Source: Desulfobacteraceae bacterium | Lineage (GTDB): Bacteria > Desulfobacterota > Desulfobacteria > Desulfobacterales > Desulfobacteraceae | Reading direction: 5' to 3' | Assembly: GCA_016744295.1 (NCBI GenBank) | Contig: JADGEQ010000026.1 | Location: 1-64,000, forward strand | Length of the DNA stretch: 64,000 nucleotides | In this document: positions 1 through 8,609 of the stretch, piece by piece | How the letters are laid out: each line of letters opens with the position of its first letter | Numbering within the stretch: the first letter of the stretch is position 1 | Notes under the pieces: model-generated | Told to the model about the DNA's origin: nothing | Databases searched by the model: none | What the model saw: the letters and a program-made list of their open reading frames with translations, nothing else | Program-made: the position numbers and the translations under genes

Positions 1-268
1 TTAAAACCATGGTTATTATCCCTGAATTGGCAAAGGCTTATGAACCATTTGCATAATTCTTTTGCCAAAAAAACACGAAAATTAGAGTTTAGAAACTAAT
101 GATACCATTTGAATAGTTAACCGTTGAAATAATTAACATAAATGCAAGTATCCTTGACTTTTAAGGCTCGTATGTTTTGACAAACGGCAGCATGCCAGTT
201 GAGTTGTTGGTTTCAATTATACCAACCGTATGTTAATCCTTGAGCAAAATTATCAATAAAGGTTATCA

Positions 269-889
269 ATGATTAGAAAAATTGAAGAATCAGTTAAAGA
301 TTTAATACCATGGATTTCTTCCGAAGAAATGGCGTTAATTGGATTAAATGCGGGATATGAAAACACTTTTAGGGATCGGCTCCTCCTACCGCTTCAAAAT
401 AGGTTTTCAAAATCCATTGTCCGATCCGAATATTATACAAATAACAAAAGAGCAGACATAGCGATTTTAGATGACAGAAAAAAAATCAAATGCATTGTAG
501 AGTTAAAACATAATTATACTTTCCAATTAAATTTGCTCACAGGCAAAAAAGGAATAGATTGGAAAAAGGGGCAATCACCACAGAACAAATCTGGAACCAG
601 AATCGAAAACGAATTTGCAAGATGGAAAGCAAGCAAATTCCAATTGTTTTGTATCAATTTAGTAACACATTTTGAGTTCATTGATGAAAGCTACAAAAGT
701 TTTTTGAAATATAAAAAATTAAGCCATAAGGATAATAAACTATTCTATAAGTATTATTCAAAGTATCTGGCAGAATATCAAAAAGTTACTCCTTTAATCA
801 GTACTGAATATAATCTTCAACTGCACAAGCCATATTCTGCTTCCGGTAAGTTGATAATTTCAATTTTCCAAAACGAAACACGGCCATAA
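269..889 (+). CDS. PD-(D/E)XK nuclease-like protein, unknown role
   Basis: A 206-residue protein I cannot assign to a named family. Residues 61-80 carry a pattern seen in PD-(D/E)XK nucleases: an Asp in R-A-D-I (D63), then a hydrophobic strand ending in V-E-L-K (E78, K80), and an upstream Glu (E31) in a helix. That fits the endonuclease-like fold used by restriction-type and DNA-repair nucleases, but a non-enzymatic relative cannot be excluded. The gene is markedly AT-rich compared with the genes after 3.7 kb and lies 160 bases upstream of an ApeA-like HEPN gene on the same strand, so it may be the nuclease partner of a defence pair. No signal peptide or membrane segment is evident. The ATG follows an A-rich leader with only a weak ribosome site. 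Confidence 0.55.
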   Translation: MIRKIEESVKDLIPWISSEEMALIGLNAGYENTFRDRLLLPLQNRFSKSIVRSEYYTNNKRADIAILDDRKKIKCIVELKHNYTFQLNLLTGKKGIDWKKGQSPQNKSGTRIENEFARWKASKFQLFCINLVTHFEFIDESYKSFLKYKKLSHKDNKLFYKYYSKYLAEYQKVTPLISTEYNLQLHKPYSASGKLIISIFQNETRP

Positions 890-1049
890 ATTCTGTGTAA
901 CCTTTTGAAGGTCAAGATTCTTGAATTCGATGGACATAGTTATTGTGGATACTAAAATTAATCTTCACCTGCGCTACTGCAAGATGTATAATCTTTTTTC
1001 AAAAAGTTGCTCACTGATTAAGAATCATTTTTAATATTTGGGTTAAAAA

Positions 1050-2762
1050 ATGGAAAAAATCGGAAAAAGTTTTTTTAAAAACTCTGAAATTCGTGTGAAG
1101 TTCAATTTAGATTGTATTGATGACGATTTGTACGGCAAATTAATTTTCTGCTCAAATAAACTGCCGGTTTTAGACATTGAAGAGCATAGCGCTTTAATGC
1201 ATGGGCAGTTTCGCCTTTCAGATCAAGAAAAAAAGTCAATTCACTGTAGGGATAGGGTAAAAAGGTTTACACTTGTCAACTGTAGAGTTCAGGGTTCATA
1301 CATATATCCAGAGTATATCGTAGAAGACCACGAAGAGAACTCAATCCACGGTATTGAAATAGCTTTGACAGGCCTATCTGCATGGTTTGATCAATTTACG
1401 CATTTTGAGTTTACCGACACCGAAATCAAAAAAAACATACCAGACAACAAATTTGATATAATAGTTGATATAGGCCAAGATCAGTATCAATTTACCAGCA
1501 ACTATCGTTGTAATATCAGCAATACCAAAAAGAGAGAGTTTTTAGTTTCAGAACACACAACTATCAAAATTATAAAAGTCACCGGAAGCATCACAGCAAA
1601 AGAAGCTGAAAAATTTGCCCAGGATATGCGAATTCTATTTTCCCTTTTATTGGGGTATGCTCTTTCATTTGAATATACTTGGCTGTTGGTTGGAGAAATA
1701 AAAACTCCAATAAATTTTTATTTTTGCTGGCCTGGAAAATCAGAAGACCCTTTTGATTTTGTTCCTCAATGTCTCGTCCATCATTCTTTTATTTTTAAAC
1801 AAGAAAAATGGGACGATATTTTCCAAAACTATTATTCCAATAAAAAGAATCATTTATTCAAAACAATATGGGCTAGGCTTCCAACATTATTCGACTATAA
1901 AGGATTATGGGAATATGAATTTTTAGGATATGTGAGCATCTTAGATGCTTATATTAATTTTTTTTCAAAAACACGCAAGAAGCTGAATAGTGCCCAATAT
2001 AAAAACCTTAAAAAGAAATTGTTGGAGGTCACCGATCAATTTAGAAAGCAGTTTGACGATGACTATAACGAATTTTTCGATAGCTTTAAAAATGGGATAA
2101 ATGCAATAAAAAATACAGATCTGCCCACATTTAAAAACAAATTTGATGCGTTTGCCGTTGCCCTTGATGAAGATGCAATGGCTATGATCGGGTTCTCAGA
2201 AAAAGAATTTAAAATTGTTAAAAAGATAAGGGATAAAGCGGCGCATGGACAACCAGTGATAACGGATAGCGAGAACGATATTTCATTTGAATTCAGAGTT
2301 AAAGATAAACTACAGGTTTTCCTATTGTATTTAGTTTACAGAGATCTCGGATTTAGCCCAGTTGAATATGCAACATGTTTATATCAAACACTTAGCCCCT
2401 GGGTCATTAATGCGAAAATAGACAGATTCCAAAGGGACAAGTTATCCGGGCAGGTGCCCATTTATGAAGTCAGAGAATCAGAATTAGAAAAGGCATCTAA
2501 GTATGATACGTATACTGTAGTCATCGAGTTTGTAAAAGGTGAATATCGTTACTCTATCGATTTTACAAAGGAGGTCCAAATCAATTGGGTAAAAACAGCC
2601 TCAAAAAAACATAAGAACGTAATTGACCACTTAAAAGAAGTTACTTCGAATGTCGATGGTATCTATAAAATTGAATATATATCTTGTGCCTACCTTGTAT
2701 ATGCTAAACAAAATATTCGACTGTCAAGTGTGTGTCTGATTACTTACAATTTGATGAGATAG
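1050..2762 (+). CDS. ApeA-like HEPN-domain protein, candidate antiphage protein
   Basis: A 570-residue protein whose layout resembles ApeA-type proteins. The N-terminal beta-rich half (about 1-230) looks like the ApeA N-terminal domain, and the helical part around 280-440 contains R394-D-K-A-A-H399, matching the R-x4-6-H catalytic motif of HEPN ribonucleases. Family knowledge: ApeA is a single-gene abortive-type phage defence protein, and HEPN domains act as toxin RNases. The residues from about 480 to the end form a further beta-rich tail of unknown function. The gene is AT-rich, sits next to a nuclease-like gene and is followed by decayed and palindromic DNA, all typical of an accessory island. 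Assignment rests on the HEPN motif and overall shape. Another HEPN/DUF family is possible. Confidence 0.55.
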   Translation: MEKIGKSFFKNSEIRVKFNLDCIDDDLYGKLIFCSNKLPVLDIEEHSALMHGQFRLSDQEKKSIHCRDRVKRFTLVNCRVQGSYIYPEYIVEDHEENSIHGIEIALTGLSAWFDQFTHFEFTDTEIKKNIPDNKFDIIVDIGQDQYQFTSNYRCNISNTKKREFLVSEHTTIKIIKVTGSITAKEAEKFAQDMRILFSLLLGYALSFEYTWLLVGEIKTPINFYFCWPGKSEDPFDFVPQCLVHHSFIFKQEKWDDIFQNYYSNKKNHLFKTIWARLPTLFDYKGLWEYEFLGYVSILDAYINFFSKTRKKLNSAQYKNLKKKLLEVTDQFRKQFDDDYNEFFDSFKNGINAIKNTDLPTFKNKFDAFAVALDEDAMAMIGFSEKEFKIVKKIRDKAAHGQPVITDSENDISFEFRVKDKLQVFLLYLVYRDLGFSPVEYATCLYQTLSPWVINAKIDRFQRDKLSGQVPIYEVRESELEKASKYDTYTVVIEFVKGEYRYSIDFTKEVQINWVKTASKKHKNVIDHLKEVTSNVDGIYKIEYISCAYLVYAKQNIRLSSVCLITYNLMR

Positions 2763-2956
2763 GTGAATTCGTTAAAAATATCATTTCAATTCGAGACTAG
2801 CTTAGATGGAAATCATAAATTTTCAGGAGATTGGATATTAGCCCCCCCCCCTGCGGACTATTATTAATACTCCAGGGGTTTCCGAATCATAACCGAACAC
2901 AAGATCTTGTGGTTGGGGGTAATTGTATTTTGCCTACAGATTTCTTTACTTTACTT

Positions 2957-3132
2957 AGGACCGCAGATTTTATAACTTGAACGAGATAGCTTGCCTTTTG
3001 GCCCATCTACCGCGTTGCATCAAAGGCCAAATAGGCCTGCTATTAAACCTTTAATGCGCCTTGTAGATGAACCACCAGATTTTAAAGATTGGTCTGCACT
3101 ATTTATATTCAACTTATTTCATCTGCGGTCCT
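2957..3132. repeat. MITE-like element A (imperfect palindrome)
   Basis: The 12-mer at 2957-2968 (aggaccgcagat) is repeated exactly inverted at 3121-3132. The match continues inward through a 3-base mismatch into about 9 of 10 more bases (ataacttgaa / ttcaacttat). The interior contains a second imperfect inversion around catctacc...gtagatg. It carries no convincing coding sequence. The size (176 bp) and terminal inverted repeats suggest a non-autonomous mobile or structured repeat. No target-site duplication was confirmed. Confidence 0.55.
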
Positions 3133-3197
3133 TAGCCCAAAATTTTAATAAGTGAGATTTGAATTATTAAGACCGATTGGGATCTGGGGTTGAGGTC

Positions 3198-3362
3198 GGG
3201 GTGGGATGCGGGTGAATCGTTGATTGCAATTTTATACAGGTTCTTAATGCAGTGAAGCGGTTAAAAGATGGAATTGTTTGAGCGCAGCGAGTTTTCCATC
3301 TTCAGCCTAGCGGAATTTAGAACCTGTCAAAATTGTTCAATCAGTGAACTGCATCCCACCCC
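3198..3362. repeat. MITE-like element B (imperfect palindrome)
   Basis: The outer arms ggggtgggatgc (3198-3209) and gcatcccacccc (3351-3362) are exact inverses. Further inside, caatttta..acaggttct pairs with agaacctgt..aaaattg, and the centre forms another stem from agatgga and tccatct. The whole 165-bp stretch can fold as one long hairpin and holds no gene. The bases between elements A and B, and from 3363 to 3553, show nothing else I can identify. Confidence 0.5.
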
Positions 3363-3553
3363 GGCCGGTACTGGCGAATCCGATCTCTCCAAATGCTGGA
3401 TTTGAAACCCCTGGCTATTATTAAATAAGGAGGGTAAACGGATTGAATATTTAACCGCATCAATCCGGTTAAAAGAAAAATTGATTTCTCAATAACGATA
3501 ACCAGTAGTGCCCATTAAATTAGAATACAGTAAAATAAATACAGGGAAAGGGC

Positions 3554-3680
3554 CTAACCCAGCCCCTTGAATCTGTCTTTGTCTTGATCATCTTTGCCTT
3601 CAAGGGCCCGAGACCAGGCCCCAGGTTCTGTCCAGCCATGCTTTTGTGCCACCTGGGTAATTGTAAAAGACTGGCTTAAA
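3554..3680 (-). pseudogene. Remnant of a DNA-methylase/ParB-like protein
   Basis: Reading leftwards, residues similar to T-I-T-Q-V-A-Q-K-H-G-W-T-E-P and A-L-E-G-K-D-D-Q lead to F-K-G-L-G and then a TAG where I would expect Trp. From memory this matches an internal segment of N4/N6 DNA-methylase-like proteins (H-G-W-T-E-P...L-A-L-E-G-K-D-D) that continue G-W-G-L-R-T-W-D. Only about 40 codons survive, with no start or catalytic motif, so it reads as a decayed fragment. The match is recalled and was not searched. Confidence 0.4.
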
Positions 3681-3685
3681 TCTCT

Positions 3686-3723
3686 ATTTGTCGAAAATGG
3701 CAGTGTTGCCATTTTCGACAAAT
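3686..3723. terminator. Perfect 17-bp palindrome after emo
   Basis: Arms of 17 bases at 3686-3702 and 3707-3723 are exact inverses around a 4-base gtgt loop. It lies 37 bases past the stop of the last gene of the bam-etf block, so it probably ends or protects the transcript. No U-run follows on either strand, so a classical intrinsic terminator is not proven. Confidence 0.5.
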
Positions 3724-3759
3724 GGTAATAAAGCGATGGCCGGGCCAGGGCTATTTCAA

Positions 3760-5868
3760 TCACCCCATATTATTGGCCACAAGCTCGGCAATATCCTGGG
3801 TTTTGATCTGTTCATCCTTGTCCAGTTCTTTCATCCCATCTTCCAGCATGGTCAGGCAGAAGGGGCACCCAACGGCCAGGGTGGAGGCTTTCTTATCAAC
3901 AACCTCTTCGGCCCGTTCCAGGTTGATCCTTTTGCCAATGGTCTCTTCCATCCACATTCTGCCGCCCCCGGCGCCGCAGCAAAAACTTTCCTTGCCGTGG
4001 CGGTCAAGCTCTGTGAGACCTTCCTTTGAGATGGACTCGAGTATTGATCGGGGCTGGTCATAAACCGAGTTGTACCGGCCAAGATAGCAGGGATCATGGT
4101 AGGTAAGCGATCCTTCCAAAGAATTGGTCAGAGTTATCTTTCCGGAAGCGACAAGATCCGCTATGAACTGGGTATGGTGGATCACTTCATAGTTACCGCC
4201 CAGTTGGGGGTATTCATGTTTCAGGGTGTTGAGACAATGGGGACAGGCGGCTATAATTTTTTTAACCTTGTAATTGTTCAAAGTTTCAATATTTTCCTGG
4301 GCCATCATCTGGTACATCATCTCATTGCCGGCACGCCTAGCAAAATCGCCGGTGCATTTTTCTTCCTTGCCCAGAATGGCAAAACTGATATTGGCCTTTT
4401 GTAAAATTTTAACCAAACTTTGGGATACTTTTTTACTTCTATCATCAAAGGAACCGGCACAGCCTACCCAGAGCAGATATTCAACATCAGCATTTTCGGC
4501 CATAATGCTAACACCAAGCCCGTCCGCCCAGTCGGCGCGCTTGTCATAGCCGATGCCCCAGGGATTTCCATTGCGCTCAAGTCCCTTGAAGGCCACGTTC
4601 AATTCGTTGGGGTAAACACCTGCCATCAAGGTCTGGCCCTGGCGCATGGCAATGATTCTGGGGACATGTTCGATGGTAACAGGACATACCTGTTCACAGG
4701 CCCGGCAGGTGGTGCAGGCCCACAGGGTGTCTTCTTCAATCACCTCACCCACCAGCGTTTTTTTGCTGTTCAATTCGGCCATGGCAGCTTTTGTTGCTTC
4801 AATTTTATCAGGATCGCTCTCATTTTTGAGGGTGGCACCAAGGGCTGCCCGTTTGATCAGATTATCGGCATTGTCCAGCAATTCAATTTTCAGGTTATCA
4901 TTAACGTCACGCATATTCAGTGGTTTGTCCGTGACATAGGTGGGGCACACCTCTTTACACCGGCCACACTCGGTACAGGTGTACAGATCCAGTCCCTGTT
5001 TCCAATTTAGCTGATGGATGTGATTGATACCCAGAGACTCATCTTCCCAGACAGATTCATCTTCCAAATCCAGCAGTTTGGCCTTTTCATGGGGATATCC
5101 GATGCTCTTTAAAAACACATTTGGCAGGGCAGTGATCACATGGAAATGTTTTCCCATGGGCAGTAAATTAAGAAAAATCAATTGGGTAACGATGTGCAGC
5201 CAGAACATAGCAACAAGAATATATTCCAGGGTATCGGCACCAAAGCCGGAAATAAGAAATCCAGCCCCCACGCTGACAGGTGTCCAGATAAATTCAGAAC
5301 CAAACGAGGGATTATTGAAAAAATGAAGAGAGCTTGGGTTATTATGCAGGGTAATCAGGTTATACCGGGCACCGTCCAGCAAGAGATCGGAAATCATCAA
5401 GACACCGATCATACCCAATACAAGATAGGCTTCCCAGGTGTTGTGCATCCGTTCAGGTTTGAGAACTGCCCGGCGATAGACGGCGTAAAGCACCATCAAT
5501 AAAACAATGCCCTCCATGATGTCCTTAAGGCAAATATACAGATACCCCAGGATATATTCTTCACCGAAAAAGGGCAGCTGGAATCCATGGACAAACCCCT
5601 CTCCATAGAGACTCAGGCTGCGGATGATCAGCACGCAAAATCCCCAAAAGATAAACCCGTGCATTAGCCCCGAGGCCCACTCTTTTTTTCTTCCCACCAA
5701 CCGCTTCTGGCCAATGGCGATGATCACCATATTTTTAAGGCGCTCTTTAATTTGATCGGCCCGATCTGTGGGTTCAAGGGCCATGAGCAATCGGATTTTA
5801 AAATACAGGGTGCGGCCGAAAACAACCAGCCCGACAATAAGCAGTAAAGACATCAAAAAGGGGTTCAT
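3760..5868 (-). CDS. Membrane EtfAB:menaquinone oxidoreductase (EMO)
   Basis: A 702-residue membrane iron-sulfur oxidoreductase. The N-terminal ~270 residues hold several transmembrane segments (DUF3483/NarI-like, probably haem b binding). Two 4Fe-4S motifs follow, at about 298 (C-T-E-C-G-R-C..C-P) and 385 (C-T-T-C-R-A-C..C-P). HdrD-like CCG domains then include C-C-G-A-G-G-G around 640. Family knowledge: such proteins accept electrons from EtfAB and reduce menaquinone, letting the low-gain oxidation of acyl-CoAs feed respiration. It closes the minus-strand block directly after etfB-etfA, which supports that role. Together they would take electrons from glutaryl-CoA or other acyl-CoA dehydrogenation after ring opening. 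The length is typical and the cysteine motifs are complete. Confidence 0.85.
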   Translation of the reverse strand: MNPFLMSLLLIVGLVVFGRTLYFKIRLLMALEPTDRADQIKERLKNMVIIAIGQKRLVGRKKEWASGLMHGFIFWGFCVLIIRSLSLYGEGFVHGFQLPFFGEEYILGYLYICLKDIMEGIVLLMVLYAVYRRAVLKPERMHNTWEAYLVLGMIGVLMISDLLLDGARYNLITLHNNPSSLHFFNNPSFGSEFIWTPVSVGAGFLISGFGADTLEYILVAMFWLHIVTQLIFLNLLPMGKHFHVITALPNVFLKSIGYPHEKAKLLDLEDESVWEDESLGINHIHQLNWKQGLDLYTCTECGRCKEVCPTYVTDKPLNMRDVNDNLKIELLDNADNLIKRAALGATLKNESDPDKIEATKAAMAELNSKKTLVGEVIEEDTLWACTTCRACEQVCPVTIEHVPRIIAMRQGQTLMAGVYPNELNVAFKGLERNGNPWGIGYDKRADWADGLGVSIMAENADVEYLLWVGCAGSFDDRSKKVSQSLVKILQKANISFAILGKEEKCTGDFARRAGNEMMYQMMAQENIETLNNYKVKKIIAACPHCLNTLKHEYPQLGGNYEVIHHTQFIADLVASGKITLTNSLEGSLTYHDPCYLGRYNSVYDQPRSILESISKEGLTELDRHGKESFCCGAGGGRMWMEETIGKRINLERAEEVVDKKASTLAVGCPFCLTMLEDGMKELDKDEQIKTQDIAELVANNMG

Positions 5869-5890
5869 AAATACCTCATTAACAATTTTT

Positions 5891-5943
5891 ATACCTGGGT
5901 GCTATACCTGGTTATCATACCTGGGGTTCTGCCAGGTATGATA
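5891..5943. repeat. Three 13-bp tandem repeats and hairpin between etfA and emo
   Basis: The 8-mer atacctgg recurs with a 13-base period at 5891, 5904 and 5917. The last copy forms a perfect 12-bp stem (5913-5924 with 5932-5943) around a 7-base loop. It lies in the 82-base spacer between etfA and emo and could act as an RNA processing or stabilising hairpin that sets their relative expression. Confidence 0.6.
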
Positions 5944-5950
5944 CAAGGGG

Positions 5951-6907
5951 TTAGCCTCTTATTTTTTTAATCTCTTCTTTGAGAATCGGAACCACCTCAA
6001 AAAGATCTCCGACAATACCATAATCCGCAACATTAAAGATAGGTGCTTCGGGATCTTTGTTCACCGCAAGAATGGTTTTTGAGCCGGTCATTCCCGCAAG
6101 GTGCTGAATGGCCCCGGAAATACCCATTGCCATGTACAGGGAGGGTGCGACAATTTTACCGGTTTGCCCCACCTGTTTATTGTGTGCCATGAAACCACCA
6201 TCAACCATGGCCCGGGAGGAACCAAACCCGGCGGCCAGATCCGTGGCCAGTTCTTTTACAAGATCGACACCGGCCTGATCCTTGGCACCCCGCCCCACTG
6301 AGATAACGATGTCGGCATCGGCAAGATCGATTTCACCGCTGGCATCGGAAAGAATTTCTCGGATAACCGCTCTCAAATCCGTTGCCGGGACTGCTAATGC
6401 TACAACATTTTGAGTTCCTGCCAGGTCCGGCGTTGCTTCAAATGCCCCTGCCCTGACAACGGCTACAAGGGTTTGTGAATTTACCCGAATGCGCTGGACC
6501 ACCTTGCCTGCAATGGCCGGACGGATCAGGTGGATCTTACCACCCTCCAGGGTCACATCGGTTATTTCCGTGGCACAGGCCGCATTTAACTGGGCCGCAA
6601 CTCTCGGGGCAACAGTTTTTCCTGTTTCAGAAAATCCAAACCAGATCATGTCGGCTTCAAAGGCTTTGGCCGCTTCCACAACACAGGCGGCAAAGGGCCC
6701 GGCAGAAAAGAGTTCAAGACTTGGATCATCGGCAATGTATTGGGTGTCCGACCCCTTGGCCAAATCCGGGGTGAGGGATTGGATATTGCTGCCAATTGCC
6801 ACCACTGCGGCTTGGGCCCCAAGCGTCTTGGCTTTTGATAAGAGTTCGGCTGTGCTGCCTTTTAGAACGCCCTCTTTGATATCTGCTATTACAAGTATTT
6901 TAGCCAT
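5951..6907 (-). CDS. etfA: Electron transfer flavoprotein alpha subunit
   Basis: A 318-residue soluble EtfA. The C-terminal FAD domain is clear: S-S-R-A-M-V-D-G-G-F around 230, then V-G-Q-T-G-K-I-V-A-P and the A-M-G-I-S-G-A-I-Q-H segment that contacts the flavin. With EtfB it forms the heterodimer that shuttles electrons between acyl-CoA dehydrogenases and a membrane oxidoreductase. The gene lies 33 bases after etfB and 82 bases before emo, with a tandem-repeat hairpin in the second gap. The length is normal and no key residue is missing. Whether this Etf is bifurcating cannot be told from what I see. The EMO neighbour argues for the simple electron-carrier type. Confidence 0.93.
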   Translation of the reverse strand: MAKILVIADIKEGVLKGSTAELLSKAKTLGAQAAVVAIGSNIQSLTPDLAKGSDTQYIADDPSLELFSAGPFAACVVEAAKAFEADMIWFGFSETGKTVAPRVAAQLNAACATEITDVTLEGGKIHLIRPAIAGKVVQRIRVNSQTLVAVVRAGAFEATPDLAGTQNVVALAVPATDLRAVIREILSDASGEIDLADADIVISVGRGAKDQAGVDLVKELATDLAAGFGSSRAMVDGGFMAHNKQVGQTGKIVAPSLYMAMGISGAIQHLAGMTGSKTILAVNKDPEAPIFNVADYGIVGDLFEVVPILKEEIKKIRG

Positions 6908-6940
6908 AATATTGTTTTCCTCTCTTATAAGAATCAGGGG

Positions 6941-7726
6941 TTATAAAACCTTGGCTTCATTGGCCAGCAGATTAACAACCTGGGCTGTAATCTCGGCGGC
7001 ATCGCCTTCAAATTTTTGCCCGGCCTGGCGGCTTTTTGATGTCATGAATTCAACAATTTCCGAATTTGGCGTACCACCACCGACCGCGTCAAAGGAGGTA
7101 CCTAATTCCGCCAGATCCATTGTCTGGATTTTCTTTTTCTTTGCCATCATAATGCCCCGCATTGCCGGCAACCGCGGTTCATTTATACTGTCACTAACCG
7201 TGACCACGGCTGGCAATGCAAGTTCAACAATTTCAGTTCCTGTATCCCCCAGTCGGGACACTGAAATTTTTGTATCGTCAACTACCTCGATGGCAATCAC
7301 ATTGGAGACACAGGGCAGATCAAGATACTGGGCCAGCATGATCCCGGTTTGGCCGCTATCTGTATCCTGGGCCTGTTTGCCTGTAATAATCAGATCATAA
7401 TCGCCTTTTTCATAAACTTTTTGCAGCACCCGGGCGTAGACGCAAGCCTCAGCAGGAGCCGCCAGGGAGGGGTCATCGATAAGAATGGCATCGTCAATTC
7501 CCATGGCATAGCATTTTCGAATCATATCCGTATTGTCCTGGCCGCCGATGCTCACCAATGTTGTCTGGGCGCCGTTATTTTCCTTGAGCTGAACAGCGGC
7601 TTCCACAGCATTTTCATCCCAGGCGTTTATAACATATTGCAGCCCGTCTTCAACAATGGCGCCATTCTCAATGTGGATATTCAATTCCACATCAACTACT
7701 TTTTTTACGGTTGCGAGAATTTTCAA
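6941..7726 (-). CDS. etfB: Electron transfer flavoprotein beta subunit
   Basis: A 261-residue EtfB of normal length. The N-terminus runs M-K-I-L-A-T-V-K-K-V-V-D, and the nucleotide-binding region I-T-G-K-Q-A-Q-D-T-D-S-G-Q-T-G around 118-132 is typical of the family. Translation starts at TTG: this is the only in-frame start next to a strong GAGGAGG ribosome site, 5 bases away. It pairs with EtfA just downstream and follows fdhD by 63 bases. Its position in the benzoyl-CoA block suggests it serves dehydrogenases of ring-cleavage products, with EMO as the electron exit. The neighbours show no sign of a separate promoter. Confidence 0.93.
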   Translation of the reverse strand: MKILATVKKVVDVELNIHIENGAIVEDGLQYVINAWDENAVEAAVQLKENNGAQTTLVSIGGQDNTDMIRKCYAMGIDDAILIDDPSLAAPAEACVYARVLQKVYEKGDYDLIITGKQAQDTDSGQTGIMLAQYLDLPCVSNVIAIEVVDDTKISVSRLGDTGTEIVELALPAVVTVSDSINEPRLPAMRGIMMAKKKKIQTMDLAELGTSFDAVGGGTPNSEIVEFMTSKSRQAGQKFEGDAAEITAQVVNLLANEAKVL

Positions 7727-7789
7727 ATTGTCCTCCTCATTATGGGGTATTTTTTGCTTCGTTTGCTTGTAATAGTATCATTTTTTTCT

Positions 7790-8602
7790 TTATGGCCGCT
7801 GGATGCGGTTTTCGCCACAAACAATTATTAATTCAGAGTCCTTGCCGGGAAAGGCCAGGGTCATGTTCAGATTCTGCCCCATTTGTGCGGCAAGGGCTGT
7901 GGGTCTGGAGTTGGAAATCATCACGGGCAGATGGGCCCGGGCAGCTTTTTGCACCAGTTCATAACTGATCCGTGAAGAGAGAACCAAAAGACTTGCCCCA
8001 CGGAGGGTTTGATCCATAAGGGCTTTGCCGATTGCCTTGTCAAGGGCATTATGCCGCCCCACATCCTCGGCAAAGGCAATGGGGTCCAAATGATGGTCAA
8101 ATATCAGAGCCGCGTGGGAGCCCCGGGTTCTCTGGTAGTATTTCTGAGTTTTGGAAAGCTTAGCGATGCAGTCGAGAACAGAAAGCAGCGTCGCCTCAAA
8201 TCCGTTCTTTGCCGGGGTTAAAATCTGATCCAGATCTTCGAGCATCTTCTTTCCGCAAATGCCGCAACTGGTTTGACTGACATAGCTCTTTCTTTTCAAC
8301 AGATGGGGAACCTTTTTACGCCGTTCAGGGGTCAGCCAGATATCAACCATATTGGCATCCAGATTTTTGTCATAGCCGATTCTCTCGATATCATCAAGGG
8401 AATTGATTAATCCCTCCCCAAGACAGAACCCCGCGGCATGAAACGTTTCGTCCCCCGGGGTTCTCATCACCACTGAATAAGCTTCATCCTCAATGCGGAT
8501 CAAAAAGGGTTCCTCTCCGATCAGTTCAAGGGGATCAGACTTGCAGCTATCCTCCGTACACCGAAGGGATTCATAAAATTGTGTTCTTTTTCCCGGGCTC
8601 AC
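7790..8602 (-). CDS. fdhD: FdhD-type sulfurtransferase
   Basis: A 270-residue FdhD family protein. The diagnostic S-C-G-I-C-G motif is at about 112-117, followed by the G-R-H-N-A-L-D-K segment near 186-193. FdhD normally moves sulfur from IscS to the Mo/W-bis-pyranopterin cofactor of formate dehydrogenases. It starts at GTG with GAGGA upstream, overlapping nothing but only 7 bases after bamI, so it is translated as part of the bam unit. No formate dehydrogenase is present in the window, so its client may be the tungsten cofactor of BamB, or it may act in trans. That client is an inference from context. Confidence 0.88.
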   Translation of the reverse strand: MSPGKRTQFYESLRCTEDSCKSDPLELIGEEPFLIRIEDEAYSVVMRTPGDETFHAAGFCLGEGLINSLDDIERIGYDKNLDANMVDIWLTPERRKKVPHLLKRKSYVSQTSCGICGKKMLEDLDQILTPAKNGFEATLLSVLDCIAKLSKTQKYYQRTRGSHAALIFDHHLDPIAFAEDVGRHNALDKAIGKALMDQTLRGASLLVLSSRISYELVQKAARAHLPVMISNSRPTALAAQMGQNLNMTLAFPGKDSELIIVCGENRIQRP

Positions 8603-8609
8603 CTGTTTC

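Noticed and set aside
1..102. End of a gene entering from the left edge
   Set aside because: Two short frames are open from the edge, but neither gives a recognisable protein end.
3688..5502. Several plus-strand frames within emo
   Set aside because: They run antisense to a well-conserved gene, overlap one another and resemble no protein family.
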